64,000 nucleotides of DNA. It comes from Candidatus Nitrosotalea sp. TS (GTDB lineage: Archaea > Thermoproteota > Nitrososphaeria > Nitrososphaerales > Nitrosopumilaceae). A program made the position numbers and the translations under genes. The stretch is from NCBI RefSeq assembly GCF_011319465.1, contig NZ_RCMB01000007.1, forward strand, positions 1 to 64,000, written 5' to 3'. The notes beneath the pieces were generated by a model. It did not search any database. It saw only the letters and a program-made list of their open reading frames with translations, and was not told the DNA's origin. Positions 11,817 through 20,934 of this stretch are shown here, piece by piece. Each line of letters begins with the position of its first letter. Position 1 is the stretch's first letter.

Positions 11817-13015
11817 AATTAGAGTACCCAAAAAACGGTAAATTTGGAGAATTTGGCGGTCGATTCATACCTGAAACCCTGGTTCCAGCAGTAGAAGAAC
11901 TGGAACAGGCATATCTGAAATTCAAAGACGATAAAGACTTCAAACAAGAACTAGACTACTATTTACGAGAATATGCCGGAAGACCTACCCCACTTTACCT
12001 TGCTAAAAACCTCTCAGAATTTGTCGGGGGTGCTAAAATATACCTAAAAAGAGAAGATCTCCTACACGGAGGAGCCCACAAGATCAACAACACCCTAGGA
12101 CAGGGACTGTTAGCAAAAAGAATGAAGAAGAAGAGAATCATTGCAGAGACAGGAGCAGGTCAACATGGCGTAGCAACTGCCATGGCATGTGCAACTCTTG
12201 GATTACAATCTGAAGTATACATGGGATACAAAGATACGCAGCGACAAAAATTGAATGTTTTTAGAATGAAACTTTTGGGTTCTGCTGTACATCCAGTAAA
12301 AGAAGGAACCCAGACACTCAAAGATGCAATCAATGAAGCAATACGAGATTGGATTACAAATGTAAAGACTACATACTATCTTTTAGGATCAGCTGTTGGA
12401 CCTCATCCGTATCCAGTCATGGTTAGAGATTTTCAAGCAGTCATAGGAAATGAAATATTATCACAAATGAAGGATCTTGAAAAGAAGTCTCCCGACTCGG
12501 TAGTTGCTTGCGTAGGAGGAGGATCAAATGCAATTGGAACATTTTATCCACTTATTGACGAAGACACCAATATGTTTGGTGTAGAAGCTGGGGGAGACGG
12601 CATTACAACAGACCATCACTCTGCAACACTTGCTGCAGGATCAAAAGGAGTTCTTCATGGCATGCTGACATATCTTCTTCAAGATAGATATGGACAGATA
12701 CAAGACACGCATAGCATAGCTGCGGGATTAGATTACCCTGGAGTAGGACCTGAACATTCGTATCTAAAGGATTCAAAAAGAGTAACATACGATGCGGTAA
12801 GCGACGATGATGCCATACATGCGTTCTTGATGCTTTCAAAACATGAGGGAATCATACCAGCATTAGAATCATCACATGCAGTAGCATATGCAATGAAATT
12901 AGCAAAAAAGATGTCAAAGAGTGAGACTATTGTAGTTACCTTGTCAGGACGTGGTGACAAGGATGTTGAAGTTGTGGAAAAATATTTGAGTGAAAATGTC
13001 AAGAATTCAAGATAA
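11813..13015 (+). CDS. trpB: Tryptophan synthase beta chain
   Basis: PLP enzyme joining indole to serine. The Schiff-base lysine lies in [12 protein letters not shown]; the substrate loop is [16 protein letters not shown], and the PLP phosphate is held by [11 protein letters not shown]. It begins [19 protein letters not shown], the classic start of the TrpB1 form that works with TrpA, in line with trpA directly following. 400 residues, intact. Its start overlaps the trpC stop and its end overlaps trpA by about 20 bases. Confidence 0.96.
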   Translation: MKLEYPKNGKFGEFGGRFIPETLVPAVEELEQAYLKFKDDKDFKQELDYYLREYAGRPTPLYLAKNLSEFVGGAKIYLKREDLLHGGAHKINNTLGQGLLAKRMKKKRIIAETGAGQHGVATAMACATLGLQSEVYMGYKDTQRQKLNVFRMKLLGSAVHPVKEGTQTLKDAINEAIRDWITNVKTTYYLLGSAVGPHPYPVMVRDFQAVIGNEILSQMKDLEKKSPDSVVACVGGGSNAIGTFYPLIDEDTNMFGVEAGGDGITTDHHSATLAAGSKGVLHGMLTYLLQDRYGQIQDTHSIAAGLDYPGVGPEHSYLKDSKRVTYDAVSDDDAIHAFLMLSKHEGIIPALESSHAVAYAMKLAKKMSKSETIVVTLSGRGDKDVEVVEKYLSENVKNSR

Positions 13016-13802
13016 ATTCTCAGAGCTCAAATCCAAGAATCAAAAGGCGTTCATAGCCTATGCCATGGCAGGCTATCCTGATGACAAGGAAACAATATCG
13101 ACAGTGAAAAGTTTGGTGAAAGGAGGAGCCGACATTATTGAACTTGGCCTACCTTTCTCAGACCCGTTAGCAGATGGCCCAGTCATACAGAATGCAAGCT
13201 TTCGCGCATTACAGAAAGGAATGAATTTTGATAGATTTGTAAATCTGGTAAAAAAGATTCGAAAAGAAATTAGCGTACCGCTTGTCTTGATGACATATAC
13301 CAATCTGGTATACAGTCATGGATATGACAAGTTTATTTCAACTGTAAAAAAAGCTGGAATTGACGGATTGATATTACCAGACATGTCCATTGAAGAATCA
13401 GACCATTATCTTGACGTTGTTCGAAAAAACAACATGGATGCCATTTTCCTCATATCCCCCAATACCTCAGAAGAGAGAATAAAGAGAATTTCCAACATAT
13501 CATCAGGTTTTGTATATTTGGTTTCAGTATACGGTACAACAGGAGCACAACAACAATTTCAGCAATATACACTAGATGCCATAAAAAATGCAAAGAAGAC
13601 ACTAGGTGGTAAAATACCCCTAGGAGTAGGTTTTGGGGTAAACAATGCAGAACAGGCAAAACTAATTTTACAAACAGGTGCAGATGCCATAATTGTAGCA
13701 AGTGCATTTTTGCGTTTAATTGAAAAAACTCCTAAGACAAAGATCCAGGCAAAAATAACCACGTTTGCAAAAAGTCTGAAAAAAACAACGATCTCAGAAT
13801 AA
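12996..13802 (+). CDS. trpA: Tryptophan synthase alpha chain
   Basis: TIM-barrel enzyme that releases indole from indole-glycerol phosphate. Catalytic Glu and Asp are in [15 protein letters not shown], followed by [14 protein letters not shown]. The phosphate site is [17 protein letters not shown] at 12996 ([11 protein letters not shown]) is preferred over the GTG six bases upstream. It is the last gene of the trp operon; pyrG starts 31 bases further on and may be co-transcribed. Confidence 0.95.
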   Translation: MSRIQDKFSELKSKNQKAFIAYAMAGYPDDKETISTVKSLVKGGADIIELGLPFSDPLADGPVIQNASFRALQKGMNFDRFVNLVKKIRKEISVPLVLMTYTNLVYSHGYDKFISTVKKAGIDGLILPDMSIEESDHYLDVVRKNNMDAIFLISPNTSEERIKRISNISSGFVYLVSVYGTTGAQQQFQQYTLDAIKNAKKTLGGKIPLGVGFGVNNAEQAKLILQTGADAIIVASAFLRLIEKTPKTKIQAKITTFAKSLKKTTISE

Positions 13803-13833
13803 GAAATAAAAATACCATCAATCCATCATAGAT

Positions 13834-15441
13834 ATGCAGTCAGAAACCAAGTACATTTTCGTAACAGGAGGAGTCATGTCAGGGCTTGGTAAAGGGGTTG
13901 TTTCTTCATCCATAGCAAAATTGCTTCAACTTTCAAACCAGAGGGTTTCTTGTGTTAAGATCGATCCTTATCTGAATTACGATGCCGGTACCATGAATCC
14001 AATTGCTCACGGTGAGGTGTTTGTTACAGACGACGGAGGAGAATGTGACATGGATATTGGCAATTACGAACGATTCCTAAATCAAAGCATACCAAGAACA
14101 CACAACATCACTACAGCCCAGATCTATTCAAGTGTGATAGAATCAGAAAGACGAGGCGAATATTTGGGCGCATGTGTTCAGATAATACCCCATGTAACAG
14201 ATGCCATAAAAGACAGGATCAGAAGCATTGCAAAGAGCGAGAGCCTAGATGTTCTTGTTGTAGAATGTGGCGGAACCGTAGGAGATATTGAAAGTTTACC
14301 ATTCCTAGAAGCACTAAGACAAATGAGACTAGAAGAAGGATCTGATAATGTAGTTTTTGTTCATGTAACATTAGCACCATCTCTTGATGTAGTAGGCGAG
14401 CAAAAAACAAAACCTACTCAGCATAGTGTTCAGGAACTAAGAAGGATTGGTATTCAGCCCGACTTGATGGCAGTAAGATGTAGTAGGCTGCTTGAAACTT
14501 CAGCAAAAAGAAAAATTTCGTTGTTTTCTAATGTTTCTGAAAAGGACGTATTCTCATGTCATGATGCAGAATCAATATTAATGGTCCCACAAATGCTGTA
14601 TGACCAAGGAATCATTGATGTAATTTTTAAAAAATTTGGCAAGGTCGGTCTTGTAAACACTTCAACCAACTGGGACAAGTGGAATACCATAGTGAATTCA
14701 TTTGTCAATGTAAAAGACCAGGTAAGAATAGCGATGGTTGGCAAATATGTCAAGTTGGCAGATAGTTATGTCAGCGTGAATCATGCATTAAAACATGCAG
14801 GATCTAAGATTGGTAAAAATGTAGTAATAGATTGGATAGACTCGGAAGAATTGAACGGTGAGGTAGATAGACTTTCACAATACCATGGAATTATTGTTCC
14901 AGGCGGATTTGGCGAGCGCGGTGCAGAAGGCATAATCAAAACAGCAAATTTTGCACGAGAGAAAAACATTCCATACCTTGGCATATGTTTTGGATTTCAG
15001 TTAGCAGCTGTTGCGTTTGGTAGATACGTGTGCGGTCTGTCAAGTGCAAATTCAACTGAGATTAATCCAAATACACAAGATCCTGTAATAGATCTCCTTC
15101 CAGAACAAAAATTCATTGAAAACAAAGGCGGGTCTCTAAGATTAGGAGCAAATGAAATCAAAGTAGAAAATGATACACTTGGGTTCAAAATTTACAAATC
15201 AAATACCATCTTTAAAAGACACAGACACAGATACGAATTTAATCAAAAATATCTAGAGTTATTCAATACAAAAGGGCTACAATTCTCAGGATACAGCGAT
15301 AGCAAAAAGCGTATGGAGATTCTTGAGATACCAAATCACAAGTTCTACCTAGGAGTACAATTCCACCCTGAATTTAGCAGCAGGCCAGGATATCCAGAAG
15401 GATCTTTTGAGGCATTCATACAAGCGGCCTCTAGCGCATAG
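13834..15441 (+). CDS. pyrG: CTP synthase
   Basis: Aminates UTP to CTP with glutamine. The N-terminal amidoligase domain has VTGGVMSGLGKGVVSSSIA (P-loop) and VKIDPYLNYDAGTMNP. The C-terminal glutamine amidotransferase carries PGGFGERGAEG, the nucleophile cysteine in GICFGFQLA, and the His-Glu pair in GVQFHPEFSSRPG. 535 residues, full length and unbroken. The stop directly abuts the stop of the oppositely oriented NAD kinase gene with no spacer. Confidence 0.97.
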   Translation: MQSETKYIFVTGGVMSGLGKGVVSSSIAKLLQLSNQRVSCVKIDPYLNYDAGTMNPIAHGEVFVTDDGGECDMDIGNYERFLNQSIPRTHNITTAQIYSSVIESERRGEYLGACVQIIPHVTDAIKDRIRSIAKSESLDVLVVECGGTVGDIESLPFLEALRQMRLEEGSDNVVFVHVTLAPSLDVVGEQKTKPTQHSVQELRRIGIQPDLMAVRCSRLLETSAKRKISLFSNVSEKDVFSCHDAESILMVPQMLYDQGIIDVIFKKFGKVGLVNTSTNWDKWNTIVNSFVNVKDQVRIAMVGKYVKLADSYVSVNHALKHAGSKIGKNVVIDWIDSEELNGEVDRLSQYHGIIVPGGFGERGAEGIIKTANFAREKNIPYLGICFGFQLAAVAFGRYVCGLSSANSTEINPNTQDPVIDLLPEQKFIENKGGSLRLGANEIKVENDTLGFKIYKSNTIFKRHRHRYEFNQKYLELFNTKGLQFSGYSDSKKRMEILEIPNHKFYLGVQFHPEFSSRPGYPEGSFEAFIQAASSA

Positions 15442-16435
15442 TCATTTTGGGATTTCGTAGATTCTTTGTCTAGTATCTCGAAGTGAGACTCTTCTTTTTA
15501 CATAGCCTTTATCAAGTAAATGTCTAAGTGCTAGTCGTACAGTCCTATCTGGAAGTAAAGTTTTCGCCACCAGTTCTTTTTGTGTCAGAGACCCTTCATA
15601 TTCCAGCGTTTTAAGCAACAACTTTGAGCTTGGCGGCATGTTCAAGAGTTCATCTGCAAGTTGTACTTTTTTTGCCAGTGCAGAAACCGTAGTAGAATCC
15701 TTTTTCATACGAATAACGTTAGCTGATTGTGAAAAATTCGTACATTCTACAATCTTATCAACTTTGAATCGATCTTTTCCATCCAACACCACCTCGCATC
15801 TCAGACTAGACGATATATCATCAACTTCAATGAAGCTGTCTTCTGGCACTATCAATGGACGTCGTGTGATATCAAGAGAGTTTACTGAGACCACACAGAA
15901 CACTTTGGAGCCTTGGTATACTGCAGGTCCACCTGCAGACATGGAATATGCAGATGAGCCAATAGGAGTGGATACAATCAGACCCATCGCTGTTATCATG
16001 CCAAAATTCCTCTCCATTTACACGTAAAACATGTTCCATCAAAGTTGCACTTTTTGAAGAAAAAATTGCTACGTCGTTTAGTGCAGGATATACATTTTTG
16101 TCATCAATTTTAACTCCTACTCTAGTAAGATGCTCTATTGTAAAATCTCCTTTTTTTAATCTATTGAGATAAATCGGAAATTCTTTAAGATCAGTCTGAG
16201 CCAGATATCCACTTGATTCAAACTCATTGATTCCTAGAACGGGTATAGTACTATTGATAAAACGGTGAAAGTATGATCTTACTCCGCGATCTCCTCCAGT
16301 TACAATCACATAGTCAATCTCTTTTCCAAATGTTTTGTTAGTAAGAATATTTGATTCAATTCCATGACTTTCAAGTGATTGCTTGACAGATTTTACAGTC
16401 TGGTCTTGATCTTGACTGTAAATGGCCACTTTCAT
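15442..16435 (-). CDS. nadK: NAD kinase with C-terminal winged-helix extension (frame-broken)
   Basis: Phosphorylates NAD to NADP. The nucleotide loop reads VTGGDRGVRSYFHRF; the aspartate of the usual GGDG motif is kept but the next residue is Arg. Substrate residues are in ALNDVAIFS, and the signature DGLIVSTPIGSSAYSMSAGGPAV is complete once one extra base near 15985 is removed. After the beta-sandwich, about 70 residues (LADELLNMPPSSKLLLKTLE through KELVAKTLLPDRTVRLALRH and GYVKRRV) look like a MarR-like winged helix. ATG at 16435 gives MKVAIYSQD. It follows the sugar kinase gene by about 30 bases, so the two are likely co-transcribed. Confidence 0.85.
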
Positions 16436-16466
16436 ATCAGAGACTGAACCCTTGCACAATAAAAGC

Positions 16467-17342
16467 CTAAACTTGGGAGAACTTTACCAGATTATACAGA
16501 TATGCTGCAGTTTGTTGTATGCTGCCAGAATTCGGTATTTTTGCCATACCAGTAGCTTTTGTCTCCAATGCTGCCTGAGCTGCACCAACTGCAAAACAAA
16601 TAGCCCACAGGGAATCCTTTTCTTTCAAATAAGAACAGGCAAATGCGGCACAGAATATGTCTCCTACACCCGTGGTATCTCTAATCTCCATATTTGGAAT
16701 ATGTAGATTATACAGTCTATCTTTAACTAGCATTGTTATGTCTTGTTTGTTTGTATAAAGAACATGTTTTACTCCTTTCTTTTGTAATGCAAGCATTGCC
16801 TCTTTTTCTTTCAAACCTGTAAGATAGAAAGCTTCATCAGGGTCTGTTTTAATTGCCGTTATCTTTGAAAGGTCAAGTAATGTTTTTTCAAGATATATTT
16901 TACCATTGGAATCAACACGACGCAGGAATCCTTGTGGGTCAAGCAGAAAAAAATCAGAATTCTCTCGTACTTGATCAAGTGTTTCTTCTGACACTTCATC
17001 AAAGACAGGACTTACAATGAACCCATCTACATCAGAATTGCTAAACTCTATTTGATCACATTTTGCCTTGAGATGTAATTCTCGTTCTGTACCAAGAACA
17101 CTTAGTGAAAAACGAGTAGTTGGATTATTTGAAAGTGCACTCTGTGGAAGAAATAGGCCCTTTACCTCAAGATCCTGTTTAAATTTAAAATCAGGCCCAA
17201 TTCGCGTTTGCAGTTCTACACCAAATTTCATATTTTTGGCAGTAATTCCACAATAGGCGGCAGGCCCTCCAGGAGTTTCCACCACTTGTCCATTTCTAGA
17301 TATCTCATCTACAGTACAATGCGACAATATTGCAAGTTTCAT
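16467..17342 (-). CDS. PfkB-family carbohydrate or nucleoside kinase
   Basis: 291 residues of the ribokinase fold. The N-terminal substrate glycine pair is in TPGGPAAYCG, and the C-terminal signature IRDTTGVGDIFCAAFACSYL carries the catalytic base Asp in GVGD. The conserved KTDPDEAFYLTG motif sits mid-protein. Substrate cannot be fixed from sequence; sugars, nucleosides or inositol are all possible in this family. It is upstream of nadK on the same strand, and its start is divergent from S26e. Confidence 0.85.
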   Translation of the reverse strand: MKLAILSHCTVDEISRNGQVVETPGGPAAYCGITAKNMKFGVELQTRIGPDFKFKQDLEVKGLFLPQSALSNNPTTRFSLSVLGTERELHLKAKCDQIEFSNSDVDGFIVSPVFDEVSEETLDQVRENSDFFLLDPQGFLRRVDSNGKIYLEKTLLDLSKITAIKTDPDEAFYLTGLKEKEAMLALQKKGVKHVLYTNKQDITMLVKDRLYNLHIPNMEIRDTTGVGDIFCAAFACSYLKEKDSLWAICFAVGAAQAALETKATGMAKIPNSGSIQQTAAYLYNLVKFSQV

Positions 17343-17541
17343 TGATTGTTCCCTGGCATCTTTCCATTTAGTTCTTTTTGAGTTTGTCCTTTAAGACAGA
17401 AATGATAAACAGTGGATGCCTTTCTATGATGAATTCATGTTAGAATAAGCATTCCAAACCTTACGACAAATAATCAAAATGCTTGTTATAGAATTGTAAC
17501 GTCAAATGCGTTTATTTAGAGGCATATTACAGGTACCATAT

Positions 17542-17829
17542 ATGCCATTAAAGCGTGCAAGTAGAGGCAGAAAGAAGGGTGGAAAAGGATCCTCTGATCG
17601 TGTCCAGTGTTCTAACTGCGGAGCTACCGTACCACGTGACAAGGCAAAGAAAGTAACATCCAGATTGAATCTAGTAGAACACAGTTTAGCAAAAGAGCTT
17701 AGAGCACAAGGAGCATACATTGCCTCACCTACAGTATTGAAGTACTATTGCATATCATGTGCAATTCACTTTGGCATACTAAAGATTAGGTCAGCTGATT
17801 CTAGACGTCAAACCGGCAGACTGCGCTAG
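17542..17829 (+). CDS. rps26e: Ribosomal protein S26e
   Basis: Small-subunit protein shared by eukaryotes and certain archaea. The basic N-terminus PLKRASRGRKKGG is followed by CSNCGATVPRDKAKK and, near residue 73, CISCAIHFG, which together form the zinc site. Start chosen at ATG 17542, which lacks the 12 extra residues of the upstream ATG at 17506. Its last four bases overlap the end of the convergent CDP-alcohol phosphotransferase gene. Confidence 0.95.
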   Translation: MPLKRASRGRKKGGKGSSDRVQCSNCGATVPRDKAKKVTSRLNLVEHSLAKELRAQGAYIASPTVLKYYCISCAIHFGILKIRSADSRRQTGRLR

Positions 17830-18416
17830 TCGCTTATCTTTCTAGACGTAGCAATCATTCTTTGTACAAATGTGATTCCTGCAATAATAATCACAATAAT
17901 TACAGCATAATTTAGAAAGACAGCGCCTGCCATTCCAACGATTGCTATCACAAGCAATCGTTCTGCTCGCTCACCTATTCCTATTCCTTGTAGCTGAACA
18001 CCTAGTGATTCTGCTCTTGCTCTAGTATAACTTACAAGTAATGACAGAGTTATTGCTAAAAGAACAAGATAGCCTTCAGAATAATTTCCAACTAGTATGC
18101 CAAGAAATATGGCAACTTCAGCAATCTTATCAAAAACAGAATCTAAAAAGGCACCTTTTTTAGATGTCTTCCCAGTGATCCGCGCTACTTGACCGTCCAC
18201 AATATCAAAAAATCCAGAAATTAAAAGAAGAACGCCACCTATTACAAACGAATATTGAAAATGGATTCCATATACTATCGCGGATGCAAATGCAAATGCA
18301 AGACCCACTGCCGTCCAAAAATTTGCAGAAAGACCGGTAGAAGCAAACGCCTTTCCTATGTTCTGCAAAGTGGGTTTTAGACCCTCTCGGAAATTGTTAA
18401 GCATCTTGACTCTCAA
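17826..18416 (-). CDS. CDP-alcohol phosphotransferase, probable archaetidylinositol phosphate synthase
   Basis: Membrane enzyme that puts a polar alcohol on CDP-archaeol. The family motif is FFDIVDGQVARITGK followed by GAFLDSVFDK, giving the four metal-binding Asp residues. Several hydrophobic helices (residues about 35-75, 95-130 and 145-185) suit an integral membrane protein. 196 residues, typical length. An inositol-1-phosphate synthase gene at 44.5 kb supplies the substrate that would make this an archaetidylinositol phosphate synthase; that pairing is inference. Confidence 0.85.
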   Translation of the reverse strand: MRVKMLNNFREGLKPTLQNIGKAFASTGLSANFWTAVGLAFAFASAIVYGIHFQYSFVIGGVLLLISGFFDIVDGQVARITGKTSKKGAFLDSVFDKIAEVAIFLGILVGNYSEGYLVLLAITLSLLVSYTRARAESLGVQLQGIGIGERAERLLVIAIVGMAGAVFLNYAVIIVIIIAGITFVQRMIATSRKISD

Positions 18417-18495
18417 TCGTTCTTTGAGATTAAAGCGTTTACGCCTTCACAAATAGACCAAAAATACTCAAATAATATAGGGTAGAATAACTTGC

Positions 18496-18708
18496 ATGGG
18501 CATCATAGCCAAAGGTGCAAAATGTAATGTTATCGGTTGTGATAAAGATGGTCTGCGTTCTTTGACCACGTCCAAGGTTGAAGGTACTGGCTTGAGTATT
18601 TCCGGAGTCGGAAAGAAAACAGCATTGTGTAAAGAACATTACAAAGAATGGAAAAAAGCAACAAAAGATGAACGAGATGTTGAAAGGGCTAGATACGATA
18701 GATTTTAG
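18496..18708 (+). CDS. Small zinc-binding protein (CNVIGC / LCKEHY type)
   Basis: 70 residues with a C-x4-C pair (CNVIGC) near the N-terminus and a C-x2-H pair (LCKEHYKEW) about 35 residues on, then a highly charged tail ending RARYDRF. The pattern suggests one zinc site. It resembles a widespread small thaumarchaeal protein of unknown function. It lies alone between a divergent membrane enzyme and the plastocyanin gene. Confidence 0.75.
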   Translation: MGIIAKGAKCNVIGCDKDGLRSLTTSKVEGTGLSISGVGKKTALCKEHYKEWKKATKDERDVERARYDRF

Positions 18709-18852
18709 CCACCTTCTTTTATTCTCAGGATTTAACAAAGTTATTTGAACGAATTTAGTTGCAATCAGATGCCATTTAGGAATATAGCACATGTTCAAAA
18801 AATATGACAAAAAACGAGGCCTTTATAATGCCCTGATTTGTCAAACAAACCG

Positions 18853-19449
18853 ATGAAGTCAAAACCAATGGGCGCACTATTGGGTATTTTGGCACTAGTT
18901 GCCGTTATTGCAATAGCTCCACAAGCTTTTGCGGCTACTGCCCAAGTAACAATCAGCAAGGGGGCAAGTGTAACAGGCAATGCAACAGCTTGCGGAACAA
19001 CAAACTGCTTTAATCCAAATGTGATAAATATCAACGTAGGCGATAAAGTCACTTGGACAAACACCGATTCGGTTCCACATACTTCAACATATAATGATGG
19101 GAACCTATCAGACAGCGCAGTCGGCTCTGTCTGGGACAGCAGTATGATCAAGGCAGGAAGTTCATATACATCTCCTCCTTTCACAACCGCTGGAACATTC
19201 AATTACTTTTGCGAAGTTCATCCATGGATGGCTGGTCAAGTAATTGTTGGAGCAGCTGCAACTAGTCCACCACCTACCAATGCACCGTCAGGAAACATGA
19301 CTGGCATGAACAACATGACTGGAAACAGTACAATGTCTGGAAATCAGACCGTACCCGAATTTGGTCCTGTAGCGTCACTAGTTCTTGTAATTGCAATTAT
19401 TAGCGTAATTGCATTCACAGCAAAGACTAGAGGCTTACCAAAGCTCTAG
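18853..19449 (+). CDS. Plastocyanin-like blue copper protein with PEFG-CTERM anchor
   Basis: Extracellular electron carrier, plausible in the copper-based respiratory chain of these archaea. A signal peptide (LLGILALVAVIAIAPQAFAA) precedes a cupredoxin domain with the type 1 copper ligands His in SVPHTSTY, and Cys, His, Met in YFCEVHPWMAG. A low-complexity Met/Asn/Gly/Thr linker follows. The C-terminus VPEFGPVASLVLVIAIISV then AFTAKTRG is a PEFG-CTERM sorting tail: motif, helix, basic residues. ATG at 18853 is 28 bases from a tttataa element at 18822-18828, so I prefer it over the TTG at 18838. The sortase at 52.7 kb is a candidate processing enzyme. Confidence 0.93.
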   Translation: MKSKPMGALLGILALVAVIAIAPQAFAATAQVTISKGASVTGNATACGTTNCFNPNVININVGDKVTWTNTDSVPHTSTYNDGNLSDSAVGSVWDSSMIKAGSSYTSPPFTTAGTFNYFCEVHPWMAGQVIVGAAATSPPPTNAPSGNMTGMNNMTGNSTMSGNQTVPEFGPVASLVLVIAIISVIAFTAKTRGLPKL

Positions 19450-19478
19450 ATCTTCCATTTTTCTATTTTTAATTAGTA

Positions 19479-20555
19479 TTACTTTTTTACGTTTTTCTTA
19501 TTGTCAAAATATGAACTGGCAAGATCTTTGTAATACTTGTCCAATTGTTTGTACAGACGTTTTGGTTTTCTAGGCTTTTCGTTGCTTAATGCATAAAGAC
19601 AAAGTACTGGAAATGCAATAGTTGCATCGGTATACACCATTATCACATCTTCATGGGCATCTTTTACTTTGCCCCAGCTTTTGCCTTCTTGCAATGTAGC
19701 CCCAGATAGACCACCGGTATCTGGCCTTGCGTCTGTTATCTGAATTATGTAATTTTGTCCACCATGACCCAATCCAAGTATTTGATCTAACAGAGGTCCA
19801 GTCTGCTGAGCAGTATTTTTTGGCACTCCACCACCCAACTCCACTATGCCTGATTTTTTTGAGTTGTAAACTATCGCAGCTTGTTCCAATATTTCCCGTA
19901 CAAAGTCCAAGTTATACGATTTGTTTGCAAGACGCAGAGGAGCAAGATCCAACGCGAGAGACGAATCCTTCAGGGTTGAGATGTAAACAGGTACATCATA
20001 ATCATACGCAGTCACTACAAAGCTTTTTTCAGGGTGTTTTGAATGTGTTTTTGAGTATTTTCCCATAGCATTACAAAACTCAGCTGTTGTGAATGACTCG
20101 TCAATGAGATTATCTGTGAACATTTTTTGAACTATTTTATCCTCTGCTTTTAGCGTCTCTTCCCCTTTGATGTATACATCCCGAATTCTGACAATGTCTT
20201 TTTCATATAGCACCATATCATCCACTTCAAAATGGCCTTGCTTTACAGGTAAATTCCATGCAAAATGGTCTTCATGGTAGACATTTGCCCCAGTTGAGAT
20301 TATCCAATCTACAAATCCTCTCTCTATCAATGTTTTAAAAAGCCCTCCAAATCCAACTGGTGTCATGGCACCGGCAATAGTAAGACAGATGGTAGCATCA
20401 TCTTCAATCATCTTACAATAGAGTTTAGCAGCATCACCTAGCTGCCTAGCGTTATAGCCAGTACTTGCAAAGATGTCTACCAAGTCATCAATGCCCATGT
20501 TAGGTTTTATTTTTAAATGTGGAATGTCTTTTCCATGAAAATTATGATGATCCAC
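19479..20555 (-). CDS. Deoxyhypusine synthase-like protein
   Basis: 358 residues of the DHS fold. Recognisable segments are TIAGAMTPVGFGGLF, STGANVYHEDHF, VELGGGVPKNTAQQTGPLLD, and SGATLQEGKSWGKVK with the lysine that is catalytic in true DHS. The segment before it (ITDARPDTGGLSGA) differs from the AQEFDGS form of the second copy at 45.7 kb. This copy therefore belongs to the DHS-like group, whose members may act on polyamines to make homospermidine or related products, or on aIF5A. Which reaction it performs cannot be read from sequence. Confidence 0.8.
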   Translation of the reverse strand: MDHHNFHGKDIPHLKIKPNMGIDDLVDIFASTGYNARQLGDAAKLYCKMIEDDATICLTIAGAMTPVGFGGLFKTLIERGFVDWIISTGANVYHEDHFAWNLPVKQGHFEVDDMVLYEKDIVRIRDVYIKGEETLKAEDKIVQKMFTDNLIDESFTTAEFCNAMGKYSKTHSKHPEKSFVVTAYDYDVPVYISTLKDSSLALDLAPLRLANKSYNLDFVREILEQAAIVYNSKKSGIVELGGGVPKNTAQQTGPLLDQILGLGHGGQNYIIQITDARPDTGGLSGATLQEGKSWGKVKDAHEDVIMVYTDATIAFPVLCLYALSNEKPRKPKRLYKQLDKYYKDLASSYFDNKKNVKK

Positions 20556-20639
20556 GAACGGGTAATCTAATTTTGGGCTAAATAAATACTTGCCAACGTC
20601 ATTTGAGCAACATATTTTGTGACACTATACAAGGAAATT

Positions 20640-20765
20640 TCATGCAACAGCTAATTTTACTTCTATTGCATGATGACGCGAGACTTCATTATGCATTGCA
20701 ACATGTGAATGTTCTTTGAAAACCAAGTTGCATTGGTAACATTTCCATGCGGTCATGCTGCTCAT
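20640..20765 (-). CDS. 41-residue C2H2-type zinc finger protein
   Basis: A very short gene. The protein carries WKCYQCNLVFKEHSHVAMH followed by RHH, that is C-x2-C, a hydrophobic finger core and two spaced histidines. It starts at ATG 20765, about 25 bases from a TATA box, which supports a real leaderless gene. Small single-finger proteins of this kind occur in thaumarchaeal genomes; function unknown, DNA or RNA contact likely. Confidence 0.6.
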   Translation of the reverse strand: MSSMTAWKCYQCNLVFKEHSHVAMHNEVSRHHAIEVKLAVA

Positions 20766-20786
20766 GGGTTCATATCACAATTTTTC

Positions 20787-20793
20787 TATATAA
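20787..20793 (-). promoter_or_regulatory. TATA box for the zinc finger gene
   Basis: Reads ttatata on the minus strand, centred 25 bases upstream of the ATG at 20765. Confidence 0.5.
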
Positions 20794-20934
20794 GACCCGC
20801 GTATAATTTGTACTAGTAAATCATCCAATCGAAAAACATTGAAAGTGTGATTTCGATTAATCTTGATTGATAATGGCTTCGTTTTCAGCTCTTTCCATAT
20901 AGTATTTTAATAACAAACAAGAGACTGAAAATGA

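Noticed and set aside
17410-17470. atgatga in the pfkB-S26e gap, possible C box of a C/D guide RNA
   Set aside because: No ctga D box lies at a suitable distance.
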